Source: Faecalispora sporosphaeroides DSM 1294 (GTDB lineage Bacteria; Bacillota; Clostridia; Oscillospirales; Acutalibacteraceae). From it: a stretch of DNA of 64,000 nucleotides. Position numbers and translations under genes: made by a program. The first letter of the stretch is position 1, and each line of letters begins with the position of its first letter. Where the stretch lies: assembly GCA_000383295.1 (NCBI GenBank), contig KB911066.1, positions 635,406-699,405 on the forward strand, in the 5' to 3' direction. Of this stretch, positions 35,398-43,398 are shown piece after piece. The notes beneath the pieces were generated by a model. It did no database searches. It worked only from the letters and a program-made list of their open reading frames with translations, and was not told the DNA's origin.

Positions 35398-35916
35398 ATG
35401 AAACCGGAATATACCCTCATCCGCTCCAGCCGCAAGACCCTTTCGCTGGAGATTACGCGAGACGCCGCCGTGGTAGTGCGCGCCCCCATGCGCTGCCCGC
35501 AGAGGGAGATCGATCTGTTTGTCGCCCAGCGGGAAGGCTGGATTCGATCCGCTCTGGAACGGCAGCGCAGCCGCATAGAACAGCATCCGGAGCCGAGCGA
35601 TGCACAGCGTGAGCAGCTCATTCGGCGCGCAAAAGAGATCCTGCCGGAACGGGTGGCCCACTATGCCGGCCTGATGGAGCTGCGCCCCACCGGCATTACG
35701 ATCACGGGGGCGGTTTCCCGCTTTGGCAGCTGCAGCCCCAAAAACCGCCTTTGCTTTTCCTGGCGGCTGATGCAATACCCGATGCGCGCTGTGGATTACG
35801 TTGTGGTACACGAGCTGGCACATATCCGCCATAAAAACCACGGCAGGGATTTTTATGCACTGGTGCAATCCATTCTGCCGGATTACCGGGAGCGTTGGCA
35901 GATGCTGAAAGATTGA
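35398..35916 (+). CDS. YgjP-like M48/DUF45 zinc metalloprotease
   Basis: A 172-residue protein with zinc motif HELAH-x3-KNHGRDFY (HExxH plus downstream H) and the upstream RFGSCSPKNRLCFSWRL block typical of YgjP/DUF45. The role is unknown; the family is proposed to be a cytosolic metallopeptidase. The ribosome-binding site is GAAAGGATATCTT. It follows the MATE gene by 27 nt and may be cotranscribed with it. Confidence 0.9.
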   Translation: MKPEYTLIRSSRKTLSLEITRDAAVVVRAPMRCPQREIDLFVAQREGWIRSALERQRSRIEQHPEPSDAQREQLIRRAKEILPERVAHYAGLMELRPTGITITGAVSRFGSCSPKNRLCFSWRLMQYPMRAVDYVVVHELAHIRHKNHGRDFYALVQSILPDYRERWQMLKD

Positions 35917-35980
35917 TGCTGTTTGGAAGATAAAATGCTGAAAGCAATCATTTTTTTGTATAGAAAATGAGCAAAATCCA

Positions 35981-36009
35981 TTGACATAGCATACAACTTA
36001 TGGTATCAT
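35981..36009 (+). promoter_or_regulatory. tRNA-Ser operon promoter
   Basis: TTGACA (35981-35986), 17 bp, TATCAT (36004-36009), 20 bp before the first tRNA. Confidence 0.85.
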
Positions 36010-36028
36010 AACTCTCGCACCTTGTGTT

Positions 36029-36117
36029 GGAGGGGTGTCCGAGTGGTTTAAGGAGCTAGTCTTGAAAACTAGTGATCCCGCAAGGGACCAAGAGTTCGAA
36101 TCTCTTCCCCTCCGCCA
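36029..36117 (+). tRNA. tRNA-Ser (anticodon TGA)
   Basis: Acceptor GGAGGGG pairs with CCCCTCC and the discriminator is G. CCA is encoded. The anticodon loop CTTGAAA sits between CTAGT stems, there is a long variable arm (GATCCCGCAAGGGACC), and the T loop is GTTCGAATC. Confidence 0.96.
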
Positions 36118-36157
36118 TTCGTAAAAAAGCTGACAAGCTTTTCAATAAAATAGATTC

Positions 36158-36247
36158 GGAGAAATACCCAAGTGGTGAAGGGGCTCCCCTGCTAAGGGAG
36201 TAGGTCGGGTAACCGGCGCAAGGGTTCAAATCCCTTTTTCTCCGCCA
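36158..36247 (+). tRNA. tRNA-Ser (anticodon GCT)
   Basis: Acceptor GGAGAAA/TTTCTCC, discriminator G, encoded CCA. The anticodon loop CTGCTAA sits between CTCCC/GGGAG, with a long variable arm and T loop GTTCAAATC. It lies 40 nt after the first tRNA-Ser and is likely cotranscribed. Confidence 0.96.
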
Positions 36248-36248
36248 A

Positions 36249-36289
36249 AGTCCGCATTAACGCTCAGTTTTTGCGGGCTTTTCTTTTGC
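36249..36289 (+). terminator. Terminator of the tRNA-Ser operon
   Basis: AGTCCGCA pairs with TGCGGGCT (one G-U), followed by TTTCTTTT. Confidence 0.7.
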
Positions 36290-36368
36290 CTGTAAAATGG
36301 CACCACATGGTATAAGAAAATATAAAATTTCTTTCTATTCCCACTAAAAATTGCCCATAAATAGAAGA

Positions 36369-36407
36369 AATCCCTCGTAATTGGACTTACTCCAGCTATG
36401 AGGGATT
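36369..36407 (-). terminator. Terminator of corA
   Basis: AATCCCTC (36369-36376) / GAGGGATT (36400-36407) with further inner pairing. The minus strand continues TTCTTCTATTT. It lies 26 nt past the corA stop. Confidence 0.7.
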
Positions 36408-36432
36408 GTCATTTGCTATGGTAAAACCGAAT

Positions 36433-37458
36433 TCACAGCCACTTTTTCTTTTTGAAAAACAGGAGCATTACAATACTGACGGCCGCCATCACCGCCCAAA
36501 CGGCAGGATACCCCCACGGCTGATTCAGTTCGGGCATGTACTTAAAATTCATCCCATACACACCCGCAATAAAGGTAAGCGGAATGAAGATGGTGGAAAT
36601 GATGGTCAGCACCTTCATGATTTCGTTCATACGATAGCTGATGTTGGAGAAATGCAGATCGGCCAGGCCGGACAGCAAATCTCGATAAGTTTCGGTAGAA
36701 TCGATGGCCTGCACGATATGATTGTAAACATCCCGCAGGTACGGCTCCGTTTCGGTGTGAATCAGCTCGCTCGATTCCTTGTCCATCAGCGAGGCCACGT
36801 TGCGCAGCGGCCAGATATGCCGGTTCACCCGCAGCAGATTTTTCTTGATCGCCCGAATTTGCAGCAAATGCTGCTTTGTGGTTCGCTCCATGATGCTGTC
36901 TTCCAGATCGTCGATCTGCCCGCCGATCGTTTCGAGCACGTCGAAATAGCCGTCAACAATGGCATCCATCAGCAGATAGGCCAAATGATCCGCCCCCATG
37001 GAACGCACACGCGCATCGGCCTGAATACGCCTGCGGATACTCTCGAACACATCCCCCTGGGTATCCCCAAAGGTGAGCACATAATTGCGGCCAAGCAGAA
37101 TGTTGGTGTGCTCCACCGTAAGAACGTCGCCGGCAAAATAAATCATTTTCGTCACGATGGAAAGAAACCCGTCGTACTCCTCCACCTTGGCCCGCTGAAA
37201 CTGATTGCGCAGATTGTGAATGACCAGCGGATGAATACGAAAAACGGCTCCGATCTCATTCAGCAGCTCTTCGCTGCAGGGGCCGTCCACATTGATCCAC
37301 CGCGCGTGTTTTTCAGCAATATCGGCCAGAGAATCCAGGTGTGGTGCGGACGAAAAATCCCAAAAGAAACGATCGCATGCATCCTTACTGTAATCAAAAA
37401 TCTCAATTGACGGCCATTCTCCGGATTTCTCCAAGCTGTTTTCTTGCTCCATTGGCAC
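36433..37458 (-). CDS. corA: CorA-family magnesium/divalent cation transporter
   Basis: A 341-residue pentameric channel protein. The N-terminal alpha/beta cytosolic domain is followed by a long stalk helix and two C-terminal membrane helices, with the selectivity motif YGMNF between them and the basic end FKKKKW. The start is probably GTG 37458, five bases after GGGAGG; ATG 37452 is an alternative, and the ATG at 37488 has no ribosome-binding site. It is monocistronic. Mg2+ is the expected substrate, with Co2+ and Ni2+ also carried in the family. Confidence 0.92.
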   Translation of the reverse strand: MPMEQENSLEKSGEWPSIEIFDYSKDACDRFFWDFSSAPHLDSLADIAEKHARWINVDGPCSEELLNEIGAVFRIHPLVIHNLRNQFQRAKVEEYDGFLSIVTKMIYFAGDVLTVEHTNILLGRNYVLTFGDTQGDVFESIRRRIQADARVRSMGADHLAYLLMDAIVDGYFDVLETIGGQIDDLEDSIMERTTKQHLLQIRAIKKNLLRVNRHIWPLRNVASLMDKESSELIHTETEPYLRDVYNHIVQAIDSTETYRDLLSGLADLHFSNISYRMNEIMKVLTIISTIFIPLTFIAGVYGMNFKYMPELNQPWGYPAVWAVMAAVSIVMLLFFKKKKWL

Positions 37459-37645
37459 AAAATCCTCCCTGTTTCGCCCTTCCTGCATTTTATATTTTTA
37501 CGCATTCCGCCTGTTTCTTCCGCCGCGAATGGATTTCCTTCTAAGTCGCGGCTCCTGCCCGTTTTCCTTTTGCGGCAGGCGGCTTCTTATCGCTATGGGA
37601 TATCGATCAAATGGCAAAGCCGGTATCTTAAGTCGCTATGCGGCT

Positions 37646-37654
37646 ATTATACCA
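37646..37654 (-). promoter_or_regulatory. Extended -10 promoter of corA
   Basis: Minus-strand TGGTATAAT with no clear -35, 190 bp before the start codon. The leader is long enough to hold a metal sensor, but no M-box motif was recognised. Confidence 0.5.
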
Positions 37655-38076
37655 CAAATTTACAGGGAAATATCTACACCAAGAACCAAATGGTACGTGT
37701 ACGGTTCCATATTTACGGTCATTTCAAGCGATTCTGAGCCTTGCTTTGTGCCGCGAGGCATGCTGTTCTATATTAGCCGCACGAAGCAACCGGATTCCGT
37801 TTGCTTTCGGGCCGATGGTTCTGCACCCTCTCATATGCCCGGGGCTTCGCCTCGGCATGCGGTTTGTAGCCGTGTTTCATTCCGTTTCAGAGCGCTTTTT
37901 GCCTATGCTTTTCAGCACACCCGTATCGTATGATTTTCCCTTGTCAGGAGAAAATAATTTGCGGACCATCTGGTAAATTTAACATCTTAGCTGTAAAATT
38001 AAGGAAGCCTGGTATTTATTGAGGCTGATAAGGAAAGAATTTCAACTGATACCACAAAAAGAAAGGGTGTACGTTT
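37655..38076. other. Intergenic stretch without supported gene
   Basis: An open frame (37638-37976) lacks a ribosome-binding site and any recognisable motif. The last 40 bases contain the ferredoxin leader with GAAAGGGTG. Nothing else was seen. Confidence 0.5.
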
Positions 38077-38265
38077 ATGAAAGCAATGCTTGACAGATCG
38101 GGCTGTATTTCCTGCGGACTTTGTGCAGAAACCTGTCCGGAAGTATTTCGCATGGCAGATGACGGCGTGGCAGAGGTTTACCAGGAGGACGTTCCGGAGA
38201 GCGCGGAGGCGACTGCCGTTGAAGCGCAGGAAGGGTGTCCTGTTTCCGTTATCACGGTTGATTGA
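38077..38265 (+). CDS. 4Fe-4S ferredoxin
   Basis: A 62-residue acidic electron carrier. C10, C13 and C16 (CISCGLC) plus C54 before Pro (EGCPVSV) would hold one [4Fe-4S] cluster. C20 is an additional cysteine in the TCPEVF motif, and no second full motif exists. This is the Thermotoga/Desulfovibrio-type single-cluster ferredoxin. It could serve hydrogenase or Etf reactions encoded nearby. The ribosome-binding site is GAAAGGGTG, and a terminator follows nine bases after the stop. Confidence 0.93.
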   Translation: MKAMLDRSGCISCGLCAETCPEVFRMADDGVAEVYQEDVPESAEATAVEAQEGCPVSVITVD

Positions 38266-38274
38266 GTTTTCTGG

Positions 38275-38315
38275 AAAAGCTGCGGCGGCCATTGATGAGG
38301 CCGCCGCAGCTTTTT
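38275..38315 (+). terminator. Terminator of the ferredoxin gene
   Basis: A perfect 16-bp stem AAAAGCTGCGGCGGCC/GGCCGCCGCAGCTTTT with an 8-nt loop, bidirectional. Confidence 0.9.
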
Positions 38316-38327
38316 GATGGGAACACG

Positions 38328-38825
38328 TTATTTCTCTTTCAAAAACATCGTTTTCAGCAAATGCTTTCCGGTTTCTGTGCGAAACAATGTCGACAGAACA
38401 TTGCGAACCGCCTGTTCGCTCAGCGCGTCCTCATAGGCGTTTACGAGAAAATCCGCCTCCACCAGAATCTGGTGATCTATTTGCTGAATATTGCCATAAG
38501 TATGATGATGCCCCACCAGCCAGCAAACACGGTCTACAAACGGCTCCGGGTAACCGAGCTGCCTTAAAAGCGCCCCAGCCTCCGGCGGGCCCTCAAGCTC
38601 CTGATACTTCCCCGAGCTGCTGCGGTATTTTTCCTCGCTGTTTTTGATCCCAATATCATGCACCAGAGCCGCAATCTCAAGAATTTCCTGCGTGTCGGGA
38701 TCAATGCGCTCCATTTCTCCAATGAGCTTGGCGAAATGGTATACCTTAATAAAATGCTGAATGCGTTTCGGGTCACCGGCGTAATAGTTGATCATGGCGA
38801 CCGCAACCTGCCGCGTGCTGCTCAT
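38328..38825 (-). CDS. HD-domain phosphohydrolase
   Basis: A 165-residue HD-superfamily protein. Metal residues are visible as H31 (RIQHFIKVYHFA), H-D in ALVHDIGIK, and HHHTYG further on. The substrate is probably a nucleotide but cannot be named. Start ATG 38825 follows AAAAGGAGGGAG; the upstream extension is unsupported. Confidence 0.88.
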   Translation of the reverse strand: MSSTRQVAVAMINYYAGDPKRIQHFIKVYHFAKLIGEMERIDPDTQEILEIAALVHDIGIKNSEEKYRSSSGKYQELEGPPEAGALLRQLGYPEPFVDRVCWLVGHHHTYGNIQQIDHQILVEADFLVNAYEDALSEQAVRNVLSTLFRTETGKHLLKTMFLKEK

Positions 38826-39041
38826 GCCTGACTCCCTCCTTTTCACTGCCCTGCCGTTCTGTTATGCGTACAGATTCCTCTAAAAAATCTCCGGTGCCGG
38901 GCGGCGTCTGTTTTGCGGGAAAAGCGGGCGCGACCCTTCGGCCGTCCGCGCGGAACAGCGATTCTTTTCTTCCTTTATACCACACCTGCGGCATTCCCGC
39001 AACCAGATCACGCAATCATTTGCTAAAGATTTTGTAAAGGT

Positions 39042-40145
39042 TCAATCGGCCTGCTCCTGTACCTTTCGGCGGATCAGCTCCAGATTGGATTTCAGGCGTT
39101 CGTCCGCGGGCCTCATTTCGCAGGCCTTTTCCGCAAGATTCTGGGCCTTTTCATACAGACCCAGATAATAGGCGGAGACAGCCCCCAGATCGTACGGCTC
39201 CGCTCCCCAGCATTCCGGCTCCGTCAGATAGCTCCCGCTCTTTCGCGTGATCGAAAGCGCCGACCGCACCATGGTGTACACCAGCGGCCAGTTCTTTTCC
39301 CCATAGGCCAGTCTGGCGAACGCCAGATACGGCTCGCGCACCGTGGGGCATTCCTCCACCGCGCGAAACAGCCATGTCGTAGCCGCCCTGCCATCCCGCA
39401 AGCTTTCATAGCTCTGCGCGATCAACCGCATGGCGGCGCTTCTCTCTTCGCCCCACCGTGCCGTCGGAAGCTTTAAATAGCGTTTGAGCGTCTCAATTGC
39501 CGATTCGTATTCCCGGTAATACAAATACTCTCGGCCGAGCCAGAACATGGCTCTGTCGTCGAACGGGTTTTCCTTTACCGAAAGCTCCAGCAGGGGCAGG
39601 TACTGGCTTCTGGGCTTTGAAAGATCCGGGTAATGGTGCAGAACGAGCTCCTCGATCCACACCTCGTTTTCTCCGCCCTCCCCGGTGTATTCCAAAATCT
39701 CATGCACGGGGCGAATCCAGTGAAAATCATGCCGCCGGTGAATCTTTTCTCTTTCGTATTTCTGGTCGGGCGCGCCGTCGGAACGATGATTCCAGATATA
39801 CGGGTATCTTGCGCGGGTATACGCCGGGCTCCAGGCGGATTCCAAAACCTTTCTCCACCCGGGCTCGTGGATTTCATCCAGATCGATCGACACGCAGATG
39901 TCCGCGTCGTCGGGAACATGGGCAAGCGCGCGGTTTCGTGCCTCATCAAACCGCCATGGAACAATTTTTTCTTCATAAACCGCCGCGCCGCGCTCCCGAA
40001 GCTTTTCGACCGTACGGTCTGTCGAGCCGGTATCCACCACAATCACCAGATCGGCTTCGCCGACGGAATCCATCCAGCGGTCAACAAACTTTTCCTCATT
40101 TTTACTGATTGCGTATACACAAATCTTATATTGGCCCAATCGCAT
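39042..40145 (-). CDS. Family 2 glycosyltransferase fused to TPR-like repeats
   Basis: A 367-residue protein. The N-terminal GT-A domain (KICVYAISKNEEKFVDRWM, VIVVDTGSTDRT, VSIDLDEI as the DxD) is followed by about 170 residues of helical TPR-like repeats (AMFWLGREYLYYREYESAIE, AYYLGLYEKAQNLAEKA). This layout is common in clostridial enzymes that glycosylate proteins or polysaccharides; the acceptor is unknown. No ribosome-binding site of note is visible (GGGGAGAATGCG overlaps the start). It stands alone. Confidence 0.87.
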   Translation of the reverse strand: MRLGQYKICVYAISKNEEKFVDRWMDSVGEADLVIVVDTGSTDRTVEKLRERGAAVYEEKIVPWRFDEARNRALAHVPDDADICVSIDLDEIHEPGWRKVLESAWSPAYTRARYPYIWNHRSDGAPDQKYEREKIHRRHDFHWIRPVHEILEYTGEGGENEVWIEELVLHHYPDLSKPRSQYLPLLELSVKENPFDDRAMFWLGREYLYYREYESAIETLKRYLKLPTARWGEERSAAMRLIAQSYESLRDGRAATTWLFRAVEECPTVREPYLAFARLAYGEKNWPLVYTMVRSALSITRKSGSYLTEPECWGAEPYDLGAVSAYYLGLYEKAQNLAEKACEMRPADERLKSNLELIRRKVQEQAD

Positions 40146-40487
40146 TCTCCCCCTTACTCAAAATCATCTCCTTCTGATAGTATATGACCCGGCTTTGGGG
40201 AGAGTGCCGGGGAACGGGCGTTCCATTGAATACTCAGCAAGCTTCAAAACGAGAGCGTTCGTAGCGCGCGGGGAAGTGCCGCCGGTTTGCTGCCGATGTT
40301 TCCGTATTCTACAATCGAAATCTTAGACTTATTCTAAAAGTGCCTATTTGTGACTTATTTAAAAAATTGTTATAAATTTTGCAAGTTTGGTTTGCAAATA
40401 CCACAATAGTCAAAAATGGTCTATAGCCTACACCGAGGCTTTTGAGGCAGAGAAACCATTTAAATGTGATTTTTATGTGTCAATTAG

Positions 40488-40516
40488 TTGACAATCTACT
40501 CCATTCCTTTTATACT
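40488..40516 (+). promoter_or_regulatory. Strong promoter upstream of the hydrogenase maturation operon
   Basis: TTGACA (40488-40493), 17 bp, TATACT (40511-40516). TGTCAA-TTAG-TTGACA (40478-40493) forms an inverted repeat that includes the -35. The predicted start near 40523 leaves 380 nt to the first gene. Confidence 0.75.
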
Positions 40517-40846
40517 CTAATTGAATTGTGGAGAAAAATACGCAATTCATCGGCCGCCGAAAAGCGGCAGGCGGCAGATGCCGCTATGAGAGCCTTGTCA
40601 TATGAATCCCGCGGGCCCTTTGTTTTTTTGCGTGCCGCCGGCGGCGTTTAAAAAGCGTTTCTACTTCTATATGAGCATCAGGCCAGTCCCGCCATTTCTG
40701 CTAAGTGTTTTCTTCGCAGATCTGCCGGAAACCAAAATCCCACAGAAAACGAATCTGACGGAAAAGCACTGCTGATCTGAAAGAAACGGATGGATAGTCC
40801 TCTTTTACAAGCGGGCCGTCTGTTTTGCTGCGTTTTGATCAGACCC
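40517..40846 (+). other. Unexplained leader or small-RNA candidate
   Basis: The stretch between a consensus promoter and a 14-bp hairpin holds GC-rich pairing segments (GGCCGCC, AAGCGGCAGGCGGCAGATGCCGCT). It has no gene with a ribosome-binding site and no RNase P, tmRNA or 6S motif that I could find. The region upstream (40146-40487) is AT-rich and empty. Confidence 0.4.
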
Positions 40847-40878
40847 AAAAGCCTTTCCGAATATTCGGAAGGGCTTTT
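40847..40878 (+). terminator. Hairpin just before the TM1266-like gene
   Basis: AAAAGCCTTTCCGA/TCGGAAGGGCTTTT with loop ATAT (one G-U pair), ending 23 bp before the start codon. It acts as terminator or attenuator. Confidence 0.7.
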
Positions 40879-40901
40879 ATTGATTTCAGGAGGAATGCGT
40901 T

Positions 40902-41156
40902 ATGAACCGAGTCGCTGTAATCAGCGCCATTTTAGAGCAGCCGAATCTGTGCCAGCAGGAATTTAATCAGGTGATATCTTCCTTTCAGGGCATTGTCAAG
41001 GGCCGCATGGGGATCCCCATGCCGGAGGAGAACATGGCCGTGATTTCTCTGGTGGTGATCAGCAGTACCGACGAGATCAACAGCCTCACCGGGCGCCTCG
41101 GCAGGCTGGAGCACGTGACCGTTAAAACTTCGATTTCAAAAAAGGAGGTATCCTGA
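40902..41156 (+). CDS. TM1266-like iron-only hydrogenase system regulator
   Basis: An 84-residue ACT/NikR-C-like protein (RVAVISAILEQPN, FQGIVKGRMGIPMPEENMAVISLVV split across the motif, TSISKKE at the end). The family (TIGR03959) is encoded with [FeFe]-hydrogenase maturases and is presumed to regulate or tune them. No DNA-binding domain is present. The ribosome-binding site is AGGAGG, and hydF follows with its ATG directly after this stop. Confidence 0.88.
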   Translation: MNRVAVISAILEQPNLCQQEFNQVISSFQGIVKGRMGIPMPEENMAVISLVVISSTDEINSLTGRLGRLEHVTVKTSISKKEVS

Positions 41157-42359
41157 ATGGAGCAAAATCAGTCCCCGCGTTCCGTGAGCACGCACATCGC
41201 GCTGTTCGGCAGGCGAAACGCCGGAAAATCGAGCCTGATCAACGCGCTGACCGGCCAGAACACCGCCATTGTTTCCGACCAGCGCGGCACGACCACCGAC
41301 CCGGTGTACAAAAGCATAGAGCTGTTCCCGCTGGGGCCATGTGTGCTGATCGATACCGCCGGACTCGACGACACCGGCGAGCTGGGTGCGCTGCGGCGTG
41401 AAAAATCGCTGGAGGTGCTGGGCAGAACCGACATCGCCGTGTATGTGGCGGACGCCCAAACCGGCCTTTCCGCCGAGGAGGAGGATTTTCTGCGGCAGCT
41501 TCGGCAGCGCGGCCTGCCGGTGATCCTCGTATGGAACAAAAGCGACCTGGAGTGTCTTCCCGCGCCGGAGGGCGCAATTTCGGTTTCCGCCCAAACCGGG
41601 CAGGGAGTGCAGCAGCTGATCGAGGTGTTATCGAACACAAAGCCGCAGCAAAAAGCACCGGGCCTTCTGGACGGCCTTGTTTCACCCGGTGAGCTGGTGC
41701 TGCTGGTGACACCCATCGATTCCTCCGCGCCCAAGGGGCGGCTGATTTTGCCTCAGCAGCAGGTTCTGCGCGCCCTTTTGGAGCTGCCCGCCCCCGCTCT
41801 GGTGGTGCAGCCGGAGGAAATCCCCGCGGCGCTAGCCGCGCTCGCGGCCCCGCCCGCACTGGTGATCACCGATTCGCAGGCCTTTGCCCGGGTTGCGGAG
41901 CTTTTGCCTCCGGACATGCCGCTGACCTCGTTCTCCATCCTGTTCGCCCGCGCCAAGGGCGACCTTTCGGAGCTGGCGGCGGGCGCCCGGGCAATCGCCG
42001 CGCTGAAAGACGGCGACCGGGTTCTGATTGCCGAAGCCTGCACGCACCACCGGCAGGAGGACGACATCGGCAAGGTGAAAATTCCGCGCTGGCTGCGGCA
42101 GAAAACCGGAAAAGAGCTGCACTTTGATTTCTCCTCCGGGCTCGGCTATACCAAGCAGCTGCCGGAATACGCGCTTGTCGTTCACTGCGGCGCGTGCATG
42201 ATCAACCGCGCCGAAATGCTCAGCCGCATCCGACAGGCGCGGGAGGCCGAGGTGCCGATCGTCAACTACGGCGTTTTGATCGCCTATGTGACCGGTATTC
42301 TCGACCGCGTGCTCCAGCCGATTCCCGAAACACACAAAAAGGAGGGAAGCTATGCGTGA
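41157..42359 (+). CDS. hydF: [FeFe]-hydrogenase maturation GTPase
   Basis: Scaffold on which the 2Fe subcluster is assembled before transfer to apo-hydrogenase. The 400-residue protein has an N-terminal GTPase (G1 GRRNAGKSSLIN, G3 DTAGLDD, G4 NKSD), a dimerisation domain, and C-terminal cluster ligands in EACTHH and HCGACM. The ribosome-binding site is AAAGGAGG. Its stop overlaps hydE by 8 nt. The gene order TM1266-hydF-hydE-hydG makes the assignment secure. Confidence 0.97.
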   Translation: MEQNQSPRSVSTHIALFGRRNAGKSSLINALTGQNTAIVSDQRGTTTDPVYKSIELFPLGPCVLIDTAGLDDTGELGALRREKSLEVLGRTDIAVYVADAQTGLSAEEEDFLRQLRQRGLPVILVWNKSDLECLPAPEGAISVSAQTGQGVQQLIEVLSNTKPQQKAPGLLDGLVSPGELVLLVTPIDSSAPKGRLILPQQQVLRALLELPAPALVVQPEEIPAALAALAAPPALVITDSQAFARVAELLPPDMPLTSFSILFARAKGDLSELAAGARAIAALKDGDRVLIAEACTHHRQEDDIGKVKIPRWLRQKTGKELHFDFSSGLGYTKQLPEYALVVHCGACMINRAEMLSRIRQAREAEVPIVNYGVLIAYVTGILDRVLQPIPETHKKEGSYA

Positions 42360-43398
42360 TCTTGCCCGTATGACCCGTGCGGAGCTTGCGGAATTCATCC
42401 GCGACGGCGGAGGGGCGGACTATGCGGAGCTGATGCGGGAGGCCGACCGGATTCGCCGCCTTTCTTACGATAACGAGGTCTACACCCGCGGCCTGATCGA
42501 ATTCACCAACTACTGCAAAAATGACTGCCTGTACTGCGGCATTCGCCACAGCAACCCGCACGCGGAGCGCTACCGCCTGACCCAGCGCCAGATACTGGAG
42601 TGCTGCTCGTTGGGCTGGGAGCTTGGCTACCGCACCTTTGTGCTGCAGGGCGGCGAAGATCCATACTTTACCGACAAGCGGATCGAACGCATTGTGTATT
42701 CCATTCGCAATGCCCACCCGGACTGCGCCGTGACTCTTTCGATCGGCGAGCGCAGCCGCGAATCGTACCAGCGTTTCTACAATGCGGGCGCACAGCGCTA
42801 CCTGCTGCGCCACGAAACCGCAAACGACGAGCATTACCGCAAGCTGCACCCCGCCGCCATGTCCCCCGAAAACCGCAAGCGGTGCCTTTGGGATCTGCGC
42901 GACATCGGTTACCAGGTAGGGGCGGGCTTCATGGTGGGCTCCCCGTTCCAAACGCCGGAATACCTTGCGGACGACCTGCTGTTTTTGCAAGAGCTGCAGC
43001 CGCACATGGTGGGGATCGGGCCGTTTATTCCGCAGAAAGACACGCCGTTCGGCGCCTTCCCCTCCGGCACGGTGGAGCAGACACTTTTGCTACTCGCGAT
43101 GCTGCGGGTGCTGCTGCCCACGGCGCTGCTGCCCGCCACCACGGCGGTGGGCACGCTTGACCCGCTCGGGCGGGAAAAGGCGCTGAAGGCCGGCGCAAAC
43201 GTGGTGATGCCGAACCTTTCCCCCACCGACGTTAGAAAAAAATACTTGTTGTACGACAATAAAATCTGTACCGGCGACGAAGCGGCGGAGTGCCGCTTCT
43301 GCATTCAGGGCCGCGTGGAGCGGGCTGGATTCCGCCTGACGGTAAGCCGGGGCGACCACAAAGAATGGAGAATGCAGCATGATGCAGTTGGATCATGA
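42352..43398 (+). CDS. hydE: [FeFe]-hydrogenase maturation radical SAM protein HydE
   Basis: A 348-residue radical SAM enzyme that processes the cysteine/Fe-CO-CN precursor for the H-cluster dithiomethylamine bridge. C55, C59 and C62 (NYCKNDCLYCGI) bind the SAM cluster, and LQGGEDP follows. The C-terminal part has VMPNLSPTDVRKKYLLYDNK. ATG 42352 follows GGAGGGAAGCT. It overlaps hydF by 8 nt and hydG by 20 nt. Confidence 0.96.
   Translation: MRDLARMTRAELAEFIRDGGGADYAELMREADRIRRLSYDNEVYTRGLIEFTNYCKNDCLYCGIRHSNPHAERYRLTQRQILECCSLGWELGYRTFVLQGGEDPYFTDKRIERIVYSIRNAHPDCAVTLSIGERSRESYQRFYNAGAQRYLLRHETANDEHYRKLHPAAMSPENRKRCLWDLRDIGYQVGAGFMVGSPFQTPEYLADDLLFLQELQPHMVGIGPFIPQKDTPFGAFPSGTVEQTLLLLAMLRVLLPTALLPATTAVGTLDPLGREKALKAGANVVMPNLSPTDVRKKYLLYDNKICTGDEAAECRFCIQGRVERAGFRLTVSRGDHKEWRMQHDAVGS

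Noticed and set aside
37638..37976. 112-codon plus-strand open frame upstream of the ferredoxin gene
   Set aside because: No ribosome-binding site, no recognisable motif and a composition like the other two frames.
40352..40390. Rex box upstream of the hyd operon
   Set aside because: TTGTTATAAATTTTGCAA is only partly symmetric and too far from the Rex consensus to claim.
40523..40880. RNase P RNA, tmRNA or 6S RNA in the 350-nt gene-free stretch
   Set aside because: No GAGGAAAGTCC-type core, no tRNA-like 3' end and no closing stem of the right form were found; only an unnamed leader/sRNA candidate is reported.
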